NCBI RefSeq assembly: GCF_030936135.1
Contig: NC_082611.1
Location: forward strand, 124,001-188,000
Origin: Gavia stellata
Taxonomy: Eukaryota; Chordata; Aves; Gaviiformes; Gaviidae
Reading direction: 5' to 3'
DNA length: 64,000 nt
The position numbers and the translations under genes were made by a program. Below are positions 26,307 through 34,059 of this stretch, piece after piece. Under the pieces are notes generated by a model. That model made no database searches, was not told the DNA's origin, and saw only the letters and a list, made by a program, of their open reading frames with translations. The first letter of the stretch is position 1. The number at the start of each line of letters is the position of its first letter.

Positions 26307-26580
26307 AGTGAAACAACAAAGTCGGTACCGAGCCCGCGATCGGGACGGTTTTCCGAGATGAATAACTCAGTAACAACTAGTTTGTTATTAAGCAGGCACT
26401 CTTTAATACAGCGCTGGGCAGCACTGGGGATTCGTCCACCACGAGTGCTCCAACGGGTTAGCAAAGCACCTCAGTTCATACACAGAAAAATCATACATAT
26501 TCATCAGAATTCTAAAAAGGGCGGTCTTACGTGGATGAGTTCCCGGAATTCATTTGCATAGTCCAGGCATGCGCAGTAAA
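26307..26580 (-). mobile_element. Probable solo LTR of an avian endogenous retrovirus
   Basis: Read on the minus strand this has the order of an LTR 3' half. There is GC-rich U3-like sequence, an ATTAAA polyadenylation signal (plus-strand TTTAAT near 26,402) following a 'GGATTCGTCC'-type segment (plus strand), and an end reading GTTGTTTCA at the low-coordinate side, i.e. the usual terminal CA. No internal viral genes or second LTR are seen, so it is called a solo LTR. Boundaries are approximate because no clear target-site duplication was found. Confidence 0.55.
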
Positions 26581-26594
26581 ATTAGGGTTAGGGT
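26581..26594. repeat. Short interstitial telomere-type repeat
   Basis: The sequence ATTAGGGTTAGGG, two tandem vertebrate telomere hexamers, directly follows the probable LTR and precedes a pyrimidine tract ending in CAG (TCTTTTCAG at about 26,594-26,602). Confidence 0.6.
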
Positions 26595-26775
26595 CTTTTC
26601 AGCCGCGGCAGGTCTGACGGATGCCGAGTTGGCAGCTTCTGCCCTGGCCGGAGCTCCTGAGGAAGAGGGGCACCGTGCTCCTGGGGCACAAGTGGAGGGC
26701 AAGGCACCAGCTTCTCCTGTCTTGGGCGAGCAGGCCGGCGCAGCACAGGCAGAGAGCCAGGCACCTGCCCCGCAG

Positions 26776-27224
26776 CCTATGACGCAGCTCTGCGGGAGAC
26801 AGCCAGGTGCCTCGTGAATGAGGCCCTGGGCAAGGCTTTCACTGGGAGCCGGGGACCCAGGCAGCAGCCGGCGCCGCAGCGGGACCTGGCACAAAGCATG
26901 GATGTGGCAACGGCAGCAAGAACACCTGCAGCACCTCGGGACAACGAGTCTCCCTTGGCTGGAGAGCCTGAGGGAGAGGCCAGCACAGCCCCTCTCGTCC
27001 CCACGGCATGCCAGGATGGAGAAAACATGGCTTCTCCCATGTCTGGAGACCATCAAGGAGAGGCCAGCACAGCCATTGTCTCCCTGGTAGCGCACAAGGA
27101 TGAAGTGGCTTCTTCAATGCCTCAAAACCCTGCAGCAGACGCGGGCACACCCCACTTTGCCCCAGCAGCGGACAACGAAAGAGACCCAGTGGCTTCTCCC
27201 TTGGCTCGGGACCCTCGGCAACAG
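26776..27224 (+). CDS. Unrecognised + strand gene, candidate exon 1 of 3 (149 codons)
   Basis: I do not recognise this gene. The frame is open from a splice-acceptor-like 'TGCCCCGCAG' to a strong donor, CAG/GTGAGC, at 27,225. It begins with a predicted amphipathic helix, 'LRETARCLVNEALGKAF', followed by a disordered Ala/Pro/Glu-rich region. Three or four imperfect ~25-28 residue repeats follow, each with a phrase like SPLA, ASPM or ASSM, then an acidic or Gln-rich stretch (e.g. 'GEASTA'). Entry phase is 1 and exit phase 0. An upstream frame at about 26,560-26,815 has related composition but is out of frame by one, so this could be a decayed gene. Upstream exons are unknown. Confidence 0.35.
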
Positions 27225-27382
27225 GTGAGCCAGGCACGTGTGGTCAGCAGCGGGCATCCCGGGGTGCCAGAGGCAGACGCAGTGCCCAGGCTGTGTGCGG
27301 CAGGGAGATGCCTGGTGCTCTCCGTGTCATCCCGCTGACATCCCTTCCCTCCCCTACCTGTGCTCTTGCTCTCCCCATGCAG

Positions 27383-27457
27383 GTGGCTTCAGAGCACAGA
27401 GTACGTCCCCTAGTCAAGCACTGCCATGGCAAGGGTAGGCCTGGCCCGGCTGTCCCA
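27383..27457 (+). CDS. Unrecognised + strand gene, candidate exon 2 of 3 (25 codons)
   Basis: Bounded by a good acceptor (CTCTCCCCATGCAG) and a GTGAGC donor, phase 0 at both ends. It begins 'VASEH', continuing the VAS/MAS repeat phrase of the previous exon, which supports the join. The flanking introns are 158 bp each, consistent with compact GC-rich bird genes. Confidence 0.33.
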
Positions 27458-27615
27458 GTGAGCGTCACCCAGGCCAGGCCAGCAGCACTGCGCGCACAGG
27501 GGCTGGCCGTACCCTGGCCACCCCTCCCTGGGGAAAGCCCTCAGTGGCGAGTGGTAGGCAGGAGCTTCCCCATCGCCCGCCCAGCCCCTTGCCTACAGCT
27601 CTCCTTCCCCCACAG

Positions 27616-27936
27616 GCATGGCCGCCCTCCCGCACACCCCAGCTCGACAGTGATGGCCCTCCTTCTTCAGGAGGACGCTCAGGGCTCTGCACACAGCTTT
27701 CCACTGTACCTGCATCACGGGACAGCAAGAGGAACAGCGCCCCGCTGCCAGCACCATGTGGCTCTCCGAAGATGGCAGCTGGCCCTGAGCCTGCACAGCA
27801 TCCAGAAGGAGCGGCAAGGGGAGGCACACGAGGGATGGGTGCATGGACAGCGCCCCAGGCATTCAGCTGCCCTGAGGACATTCTACTGCCAGCCTCTGCT
27901 CGGCTGTGGAAGCTTTCTGAGGCCAATAAAAGATGA
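27616..27936 (+). CDS. Unrecognised + strand gene, candidate last exon (106 codons + stop)
   Basis: Starts after the acceptor TCCTTCCCCCACAG in phase 0 and ends at TGA 27,934-27,936. It encodes a Pro/Ser/Ala-rich chain with no domain I can name. An AATAAA signal at 27,925-27,930 lies inside the final codons (Asn-Lys) and is followed by GT-rich sequence, so the 3' UTR would be almost absent. It is convergent with the minus-strand candidate gene that ends near 28,771. The full + chain would encode about 280 residues, mostly disordered. Confidence 0.33.
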   Translation, partial: AWPPSRTPQLDSDGPPSSGGRSGLCTQLSTVPASRDSKRNSAPLPAPCGSPKMAAGPEPAQHPEGAARGGTRGMGAWTAPQAFSCPEDILLPASARLWKLSEANKR

Positions 27937-28770
27937 CAATTTTCCCCCAGTGCTCGTCAGTGCCTGTTCCATCTCAGGAGAAAGACAGGCAAGCAGAGCT
28001 GGAGAGCCCCTGTGCTCCCTCTTCTCCAGGCTGAGCAGAGCCTACGCCCTTGGCCTCTGCCCATGCCCCTGGTGCTCCAGCTCCCAACCAGCTGGCGCCT
28101 CCGCTGGCCTCGCTCCACCGTGGCTGTGTCTGCCGGGACCCGGGCAGCCCCAGCCCGCAGCCAGTGCCCAGCACAGCCTCCCCTGGGCCCAGCGGCGCAG
28201 AGGAACCCCTTCCCCACGGTGCCACCCACGCCCTTGCAGCACAGCCCGGGCTGCAGGCCTGTCCTTGCTGCCTGGGCACGCTGCCCACCCCTATGCGCCT
28301 TGGCCTCCGGGGCCTTTCCCACAGCCACTGCTGCTATCCAGCCACCCGGCCCTGGCACTCGGCAGAGGCGCCCCCCACCCTCGGGGCCACCAGCGCCTGG
28401 GACGTTCGTGGTCCAAAAGGGACGCCCTGCCCCGCTCACCTTTTCTCCCTCGCTGCAGCCTGGCCATGCTCCGTGACCACTCTGCCCCTCCCACGGCTCA
28501 CACCAACCCCACCACGGCCACCGGAGCAGGGCAGCACCAGTAGCAGCCCCTTTACAGGGAGGGGCCATTACCACCAGCCTCACTGGCTCCACCTGGGGCT
28601 CCTCCAGCCCCAGCCCCCCCCCCCCCCAGCTGGAAGGAGCCCAGCAGGAACAGGGGGCCATCGCCCCACCCTCACAGTGTGTCACCTCCTCCCCCGGGCT
28701 CTGTCACAGCCCCTCACCCAGTGCAAAGAGAGCACAAAGGCAGCCGGGAGTGCAAAGGAGATGGCGAGTG
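27937..28770. other. Convergent intergenic region
   Basis: GC-rich sequence between the 3' ends of the two candidate genes, with a C run near 28,616. Long open frames on both strands reflect the GC content. No exon called. Confidence 0.45.
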
Positions 28771-28776
28771 TTTATT
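28771..28776 (-). promoter_or_regulatory. Polyadenylation signal of minus-strand candidate gene
   Basis: AATAAA on the minus strand (plus-strand TTTATT), about 58 bp beyond the predicted TGA stop at 28,834-28,836. This supports a transcript end here. Confidence 0.4.
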
Positions 28777-28833
28777 CTATCATACACATACCCAGTCCCG
28801 GGAGCCAGTCTGCTTCGGGACTCTGGGTCCCCA

Positions 28834-28926
28834 TCACTCCCCCTGCCCTGGGACACCTCGGCAGTCGTTTCGGGAGCCACACTCATCACCCAGCAGGGAA
28901 CAGACTGTCAGTCGGTCTACCGGCTC
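28834..28926 (-). CDS. Unrecognised - strand gene, candidate last exon (30 codons + stop)
   Basis: A strong acceptor (CCTTCACCTCTGCCCAG on the minus strand) is followed by a phase-0 frame 'EPVDRLTVCSLLGDECGS' that runs to TGA. It contains three Cys and no recognisable domain. The AATAAA lies shortly downstream. It joins in frame to the 29.4 kb exon. Confidence 0.35.
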   Translation of the reverse strand, partial: EPVDRLTVCSLLGDECGSRNDCRGVPGQGE

Positions 28927-28999
28927 CTGGGCAGAGGTGAAGGCCGCCGAAGAGGAGGAGCGGGGTGCGGGACGCTAGAAGCCGGGGGAGGGTGGCGTG

Positions 29000-30430
29000 A
29001 GAAAAGCGGCAGCCGGCTGGGCAGCGGAGGTGTAGCGAGAAAGCGTGAGGCAGGACTGGGCCAGCGACAGAAAGACAGGGAGCCCAACAGGGATGGAGAA
29101 AGAAGCGGCAGGCAGACAGGAAGAGAGGCAGCAGAAAGAGGGAGAGGGAGCGGGACAGGGACTGACAAAGAAGGACGGGGAGCAGGACAGAGATGCAGAA
29201 AAAAACCCAGGATGGGCAGCATAACAGAGAGGGAGGAAAAAAGAGAGACAGAGAGAGAGAGAAAAAGAGAAAGACAAAAAAGCAACAAAGAACAGGGCAG
29301 GGAGGGAGGAATGAAACAACAGGGACAGGGAGCCGGGACAACAAATGATGGGGGGTGGGTTGGATAGGGACACAGCACAAACCAAACTACATAGCTACAC
29401 ACGGTCTGTAGGGCTGTTTCACACATTTTCTCTATCACAGCTTCTGCGCAGCATCTTTTAGCCTTTCTTAAATACGTCATCCCAGAGGCACTACCAGCAT
29501 TGCTGATGGGCTCAGCTTTGACCAGCAGCAGATCCATCTCCGAGCTGGAACTGGCTGCATCCAACACGGGGGCAACTCCTGGTGCCTTCTCACAGAACCC
29601 AGCCCTGCAGCCCCTACCCGCCCCAGCTACCAAGACAATACAACAGCCAGCTGCTACAGGGCAAAAAGGGGGGATTGAAGAATAGGGAAAGGGAGCCACA
29701 GAGAGAGACAGAGGCAGGGCGGAAGAAAAAGAAAATAGCAATGGGCTACAGGCCAGAGAGGAGGAAGGGACCGGGAAGCAGACTGAGAGAGATGGAGAAG
29801 AGCAAAGAATAGCGATGGGCCACAGGGCAGAGAGGGAGGAGTTAAAAAAAGGGGACAGTGAGGTGGACAGAGAAAGACTGAGAAATACCAAAAAACCTCG
29901 ATGAGCTAAAAGGGCAGAGACAGAGGAAATAAAGAACAAGGACAGGGAGCCAGACAGAGAGAGAACGGTAAAGGGAAAAAACAGGCTATAGGACAAAGAG
30001 GGAAGAAATTAAAACACAGGGACAGGGACCTGTAATGAGAAAATCTAAGACAGAAAAAGTATATCTAGAATACAGGGCAGGGAGAGAGGAATTTAAAAAC
30101 AGGGACATGGTGCCAAACAGAGAGAGGTGTGTGGGGGGGTGGGAATTGTGAAGGGCTAAAAGGCAGGCAGGGAGGAATTAAAAAAAATTGGGACAGGAAG
30201 ACAGACAGATAGACGGAGAAAGACAAAAATAGTGATGGGCTGCAGGACCGAGACAGAGGATGAAAAAAAGAGTGACGGGGAACAGGGCAGAAGTGCAGAG
30301 AGAAGGAGAAGATGGAGAGGTAGAATGACAGGGAGAGAGGGAGAGGTACAGGGAAGCGGAAAAAATTACAGCAGTAAGAGAAAGAGAAAGGGGGGAGGGG
30401 CAAGGAGGGACTGGGATGCAGAAGAGGGGC
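29000..30430. repeat. Purine-rich degenerate ~82 bp minisatellite (with a non-repeat gap)
   Basis: The plus strand is strongly purine-rich. The phrase GGGAGGAATTAAAAA-CAGGGACAGGGAGCC followed by CAGACAGAGAGAGA recurs in diverged form. Copies near 29,838, 29,920, 30,000, 30,085 and 30,168 are spaced 80-85 bp, and more diverged copies lie at 29,040-29,340. About 29,380-29,680 is not repetitive. The strand asymmetry gives long Ser/Leu/Phe-rich open frames on the minus strand, which are rejected as genes. Long purine tracts of this kind can form triplex DNA. Confidence 0.8.
29403..29554 (-). CDS. Unrecognised - strand gene, candidate exon (50 codons)
   Basis: Read on the minus strand it enters in phase 1 and leaves in phase 0 at an ACC/GTGTGT donor (weaker than average). 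It encodes a Ser run, a short hydrophobic 'MDLLLVKAEP' stretch, then a predicted helix 'LRKAKRCCAEAVIEKMCETA'. The exon is an island of non-repetitive sequence inside the purine-rich minisatellite, which argues for selection or at least different origin. The helix resembles the one in the convergent + strand candidate gene. Confidence 0.35.
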
Positions 30431-30450
30431 GACAGGGCCCCAGGACTCAC

Positions 30451-30567
30451 CGCAGCTCCTGCTATGGGAGCTGCTGGGAGAATTTGACAGTTCAGATGCG
30501 CCTTTCTCTGTCTCTCTCTCCCCCTCCCTTCTTCCTCTGTGGCTCTGGTCGCTCGACTGTTGTCCAC
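30451..30567 (-). CDS. Unrecognised - strand gene, candidate exon (39 codons)
   Basis: Flanked on the minus strand by a textbook acceptor (CTGTTCTTTTAG) and a textbook donor (GCG/GTGAGT). Two frames are open. The phase-1-in/phase-1-out frame fits both neighbours and gives a charged Arg/Glu stretch followed by 'GASELSNSPSSSHSRSC'. The local minus strand is pyrimidine-rich, so acceptor-like sequences are expected by chance. Confidence 0.35.
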
Positions 30568-30827
30568 CTAAAAGAACAGATTGGCATCTTACAGCCCTTA
30601 CAACAAGACGCTTCCCAGATACATAGCCTCACATGCGCACACACTCCCTAACAGTCCCATGCTTTTGGTTACGCGTAGAGACCCTGCCGTGCATGCTGGT
30701 GATCGGCTCTGCTGAGGACCATGCTAAGAGGGATCCTTCCTCACCCGGAGAGGCAGGCTGTCTCCTGTCTGCAGCTGGAAGCAACGGCCGGCTGGATCCC
30801 CTGGGTTTTATTCTTCAGCCACTTTAC

Positions 30828-30864
30828 CTTTTTCTGGCCTCTCCAGCTTTAGCCGCGGCAGCTC
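30828..30864 (-). CDS. Unrecognised - strand gene, candidate microexon (37 bp)
   Basis: Between a weak acceptor (GTGGGTAG) preceded by a good branch-point-like CTTACTGAC and a good donor (AAAAAG/GTAAAG). Phase 0 in, 1 out, encoding 'ELPRLKLERPEK'. It is the least certain of the internal exons. The upstream frame is closed by TAG one codon before it. Confidence 0.22.
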
Positions 30865-30946
30865 CTACCCACAGTCAGTAAGCCCTCCAGCTGTTCCTTT
30901 CACCCAAGCTGCTAGGAGGATGAGGGCAACGGCAAGCCACACAAAC

Positions 30947-30970
30947 CTGAGCCAGATGCGTGAACAACAT
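30947..30970 (-). CDS. Unrecognised - strand gene, possible start exon (8 codons)
   Basis: ATG at 30,968-30,970 (minus strand), encoding 'MLFTHLAQ', then donor CAG/GTTTGT, phase 0. An in-frame TGA lies upstream. With the other four exons this gives a 140-residue protein. An overlapping alternative frame encodes a membrane-type segment 'WLRFVWLAVALILLAAWV', so the true 5' structure is open. Confidence 0.2.
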
Positions 30971-31183
30971 CCCCGGAGACGAACCGACAACGACTCCTCA
31001 GTGCTGCCTCTGGGAGAAGGAAAAAACAAGCAATTGTTATCCCTAGCAATTACGGTAGCTCTCCTCAGGCAGGAAGCCCTCCTGCTGCAGGTGCTCCTGG
31101 AGCCGCTGCTCTTTCCCCAAACTCATGCTAATGGCACCTGCATTTATGGAGAATAAAGTGTATTCAAGGGCCAGCTCTCTGCT

Positions 31184-31710
31184 GTGAGGACAGGGCTCAG
31201 GGGCAGTCTGTGGCTGCGGGACAGGCTTCAGGGTAGGTGCTGGAGCTGGGGGCAGCTGCAGAGGGTGAGCAGAGCTGGAGGAGTTTTTTTCAGTTGGGGA
31301 GGCACCCAGCACCTTTTCCAGGGGGTGGGAAGGCCTCCAGGTACCTGGAGGGGTGGGGGCAGCCATCTCCTGCCCCTCTTCCTGCTTCCTCTCCACCAGC
31401 TCTCCAAAAACGCTTGGAAGCTGCCTCGATGGGGCCTGATTCCAACTGACTGTCAACCTGTTGCACTGGTCGGTTGGAAACATCCTTGCAGCTTGCCGGC
31501 ACTCTCAGGAAGGCATGTCCCAGCAGCACCATCCCCTTGCCACCAGGAAGCTCATCAGGAAGGCATGTCCCAGGTTGCCACCATCGTGACAGGGCTTGGG
31601 GGCGGCCTGGGGCTACGGGACAGGCTTCAGGGGAGGTGCCGGCGCTGGGGGCAGCTGCACGGGGGGCAGCTGCGGGGCCGGGGGAGGCTCGGGGGGAGGT
31701 CTGGTGAGTT
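31184..31710. repeat. Local tandem duplication (~410 bp spacing)
   Basis: The segment at about 31,184-31,290 (GGACAGGCTTCAGGG, GGTGC-GG, GCTGGGGGCAGCTGCA) recurs at about 31,600-31,700 with moderate divergence. In the minus-strand reading both copies give a Pro-rich 'PPAPAP-LKPVPQPQ' phrase. The second copy then merges into the CpG island. Coding status is unclear. Confidence 0.6.
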
Positions 31711-32750
31711 GGGGGGGCAGCCGGGGGCTGCGCCTGGGCGGGTGTCCGCCTCCTTCCCCTCTGCCCTTCCACCAGCCCTCGCCTGGCTCCCGGGGGCTGC
31801 CCGGACCCGGCCCGCCTCCAGCGGAGCGGGAGCCTGCCGCAGCGGGCGGTTCGCAGCCTCCCGCCCCGCCACCCCCGGGCGGGCAGGAGACACCCCCGAA
31901 GGCGCCCAAGGCCTCGCGCCTCACCGGCGGCCTCGGCCCTCGCTTACCGTCGGGAGGCGGCGGCAGCAGCACTGCCGCACGCCTGCCTGGCACCGGCGCC
32001 GCGCCCAGCACCCGCCGACAGCGCGCACGTCGGGCGGCAGCGGCGTTTCCTCACCGGGCGGCAGCAACGAGCGCGGCGGCAGCACCTCGCAGGCACCGCA
32101 GCCGCGCACCCGCGGCGCTCCGCCTGCAGTACCGACGTGTGTTCGCCAGACGGCAGCAGTGAGCACGGGCGAGCGCCCCGCCGCGCATGCGCAATGCCCA
32201 AGCTGCCGTACCGCATTTTGGTTACCAGGCGGTAGCTGTGCGTGCGTGTCACTGCGCATGCGTAGCGTTCGACGTGCAGTACCATCTTTTGGTCGCCTGC
32301 TCGAGCTGCAAGAACAGTGGCGCGCGCCACCGCGCATGCGTTCCACAGGCGCGGCCACAGCGCTTGTTGGGAAGCGGCTGCAGCTGTACGCGCGCAGGAA
32401 ACCACACGAAAACGGCAAAAACCCGGTACCTCGTGCCGTGCCATGGCGGCCGCAAGGAGTACGCTGTGCCGCATGTGCCGGAGAGCAATGTAGCTGCTCG
32501 GCAGCTGAGTTCACAAAAGGTCCACCTCCCGGCACGCACGGGCAAACACAGCGCGGCCGCCCCGAAGGTGAGTCCGGGTCCCGGCCCGCTCGGGGGACCA
32601 GCGTGGCCCGCTGGAAGCCCTGCGCCGCAGGACTACAACAGCCGGCATGTTGCGAGAGGAAGCCCGCCCTGCTTTCTGACCCTGTGGGGACACCGTTCCC
32701 CCTTCCTCCGCCGATGCACCCGGAAGCCCCGCCGAGCCCCCGGTGGAGCC
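31600..32750. promoter_or_regulatory. CpG island, likely promoter
   Basis: Very GC- and CpG-rich stretch with three NRF1-type palindromes (GCGCATGCG) at about 32,183, 32,254 and 32,332. NRF1 binds YGCGCAYGCGCR and marks TATA-less housekeeping and germline promoters. A well-placed ATGGCGGCC lies at 32,443 and a strong donor GAAG/GTGAGT at 32,568 on the + strand, so a + strand first exon probably ends there. The minus-strand candidate gene downstream could share the island as a bidirectional promoter. Confidence 0.6.
32040..32350. repeat. Degenerate ~71-78 bp tandem repeat carrying NRF1-type sites
   Basis: A start phrase 'TGCMGTACC' occurs near 32,126, 32,203 and 32,274. Each copy is followed by a TTTTGGTYRCC- or GTTCGCC-like segment and then a GCGCATGCG palindrome 50-65 bp later. 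The three palindromes are 71 and 78 bp apart. Confidence 0.6.
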
Positions 32751-33425
32751 CTGCCCCCGGGGCACAGGGGCAGTCTTCCCTGGAGCCGCGCTGGGGTGGT
32801 CGGCCAGTCGCTTGGTCGGCTCCTGGAGCGGTGGGCTGCAGGCTGGGGCACAGAAAGGCGAAGGAGGGCCCTGGGGCAAATCGAACCGAAAAAAGCTGAT
32901 GGTGGGGAACACCAAAACGCAGCCAGAAAACTGTGGGAGGGGAGAAAGCTAAGCAGAGAACTTTGTTGCCCACTGCAGGACAAACACGGGGCCTTGAAGC
33001 TCACCAGAAGGCACATGGAGGGCTCGAGGGGCAGCCCAAAATGAGAACTGAGGGTTCTGGGGCACACTGAAACAGAAATGGGCCACAGGGTGCCTCAGAA
33101 TGTCCCCAAAATCTGAGGACATCAGAAAGCAAAACAGGGGACCCCATGGTGTACATAGATGAAAAAGGTGATTCCTGCAGGGCAAGTGCAAGGCCCTGGG
33201 GTGGGAAGTGGAAGACCGTAAGGCATGTGTCTCTACAGCTTTATCACCACTCTACTTGGGACTAAGTCACCATGTAAGACTCCGTGGGTGCATGTCTTCC
33301 CCTTCCACCTTGTTGGGATTTCTCCCACCGCTCTATCCTCACCTTCATTATTGAATTTCTCATGCAAGGACAGCATGTAAGCTGAGACTTTTTAGTAACC
33401 GACTTGAATTTACTTGCCTTGCCAG
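32751..33425. other. No gene called
   Basis: Transition from the CpG island to AT-rich sequence. It lies in what would be the first intron if the donor at 32,568 and the exon at 33,426 belong together. Confidence 0.4.
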
Positions 33426-33627
33426 ATGTGCAGTAGCTGCTGGGGGAAAAAAAAAAAGTCTGAAAAAGTCGTGGGCATTACCAGGAGGGATATGGATGAT
33501 GGTACAAGAAGCTCCAGAAAACCTTGGTGAATCGACATCCTCAGTACTGTATGCTGCCACATTCTCTGCATTTTATGAAGGACAAAGTTTTGAGTTAGAA
33601 AGGTACAAAGCTACCATCTTGTATAAG
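33426..33627 (+). CDS. Candidate orphan exon, + strand
   Basis: Starts after the acceptor CTTGCCTTGCCAG and ends at a strong donor, AAG/GTGAGC. The phase-2-in, phase-0-out frame is open for 67 codons with ordinary residue composition (Lys-rich start, then '...YAATFSAFYEGQ...ERYKATILYK'). I cannot name the protein. It is about 0.86 kb downstream of the donor in the CpG island on the same strand. An A run near 33,450 may reflect a retroposed or low-complexity origin, and no following exon was found before the UNKL 3' end. Confidence 0.25.
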
Positions 33628-33639
33628 GTGAGCCTAAAT

Positions 33640-33835
33640 AGGCTGCAGTTTCTAATATCCCTAACACTGGAGGATATGAGAGGCATGGACTGCAGAAAGA
33701 GGCGAGACTTATGTGCTCCTCCTAAACAGCATCTCCTGTTGCCGCTGTTAGGGACAGAAAGAATACTGGTATAGACTTATGACAGTAGCTCCAGCCCAGT
33801 AGGATGTTTCGTATGTTCTTAGGACATGTAGTACA
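33640..33835 (+). mobile_element. Possible ancient retroposon 3' tail
   Basis: The end 'CAGCCCAGTAGGATGTTTCGTATGTTCTTA' type segment (about 33,795-33,823), preceded by 'GGACAGAAAGAATACTGG', resembles the 3' tail of old amniote CR1-like elements (a 'GACCCAGTATGG...TCTTATGTTCTTA' pattern). It is highly diverged, so the family and left border are uncertain. Confidence 0.35.
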
Positions 33836-34059
33836 GAGAAGAATGGAATGGAAAAGTGATTATGATTTAATTACTTTGACAGCCTCTGTCTTGTGGACCG
33901 TTCTGCTGAATCACTTTTTTTGTATCGCAGTTAGACCTCTTTCTCCCCTGAAACAGTAAATGCCGATCCCAGTGGTTGAAACCCTGAAATGATTAGGAAT
34001 GCCATAATTAGATTGCAGAGGAAAACATATCTGTAAATTTTTGAGTCTTTAAACACAGT

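Noticed and set aside
28886-29996. Large Ser/Leu/Phe/Pro-rich - strand frames (up to 359 codons) that look like membrane proteins
   Set aside because: They are translations of the pyrimidine strand of the purine-rich minisatellite. Hydrophobic runs follow from CTT/TCC/CTC codons.
30860-31018. Single-pass membrane segment ('WLRFVWLAVALILLAAWV') as the C-terminus of a tail-anchored protein on the - strand
   Set aside because: The frame follows a good acceptor, but the upstream exon that would feed it would need a 44 bp intron or an unusual acceptor to match phase. I kept only the alternative chain and mention this segment there.
31184-32899. 571-codon + strand frame through the CpG island
   Set aside because: Low-complexity Gly/Arg/Pro/Ala composition from CpG-island DNA, crossing the strong donor at 32,568 and the promoter repeats.
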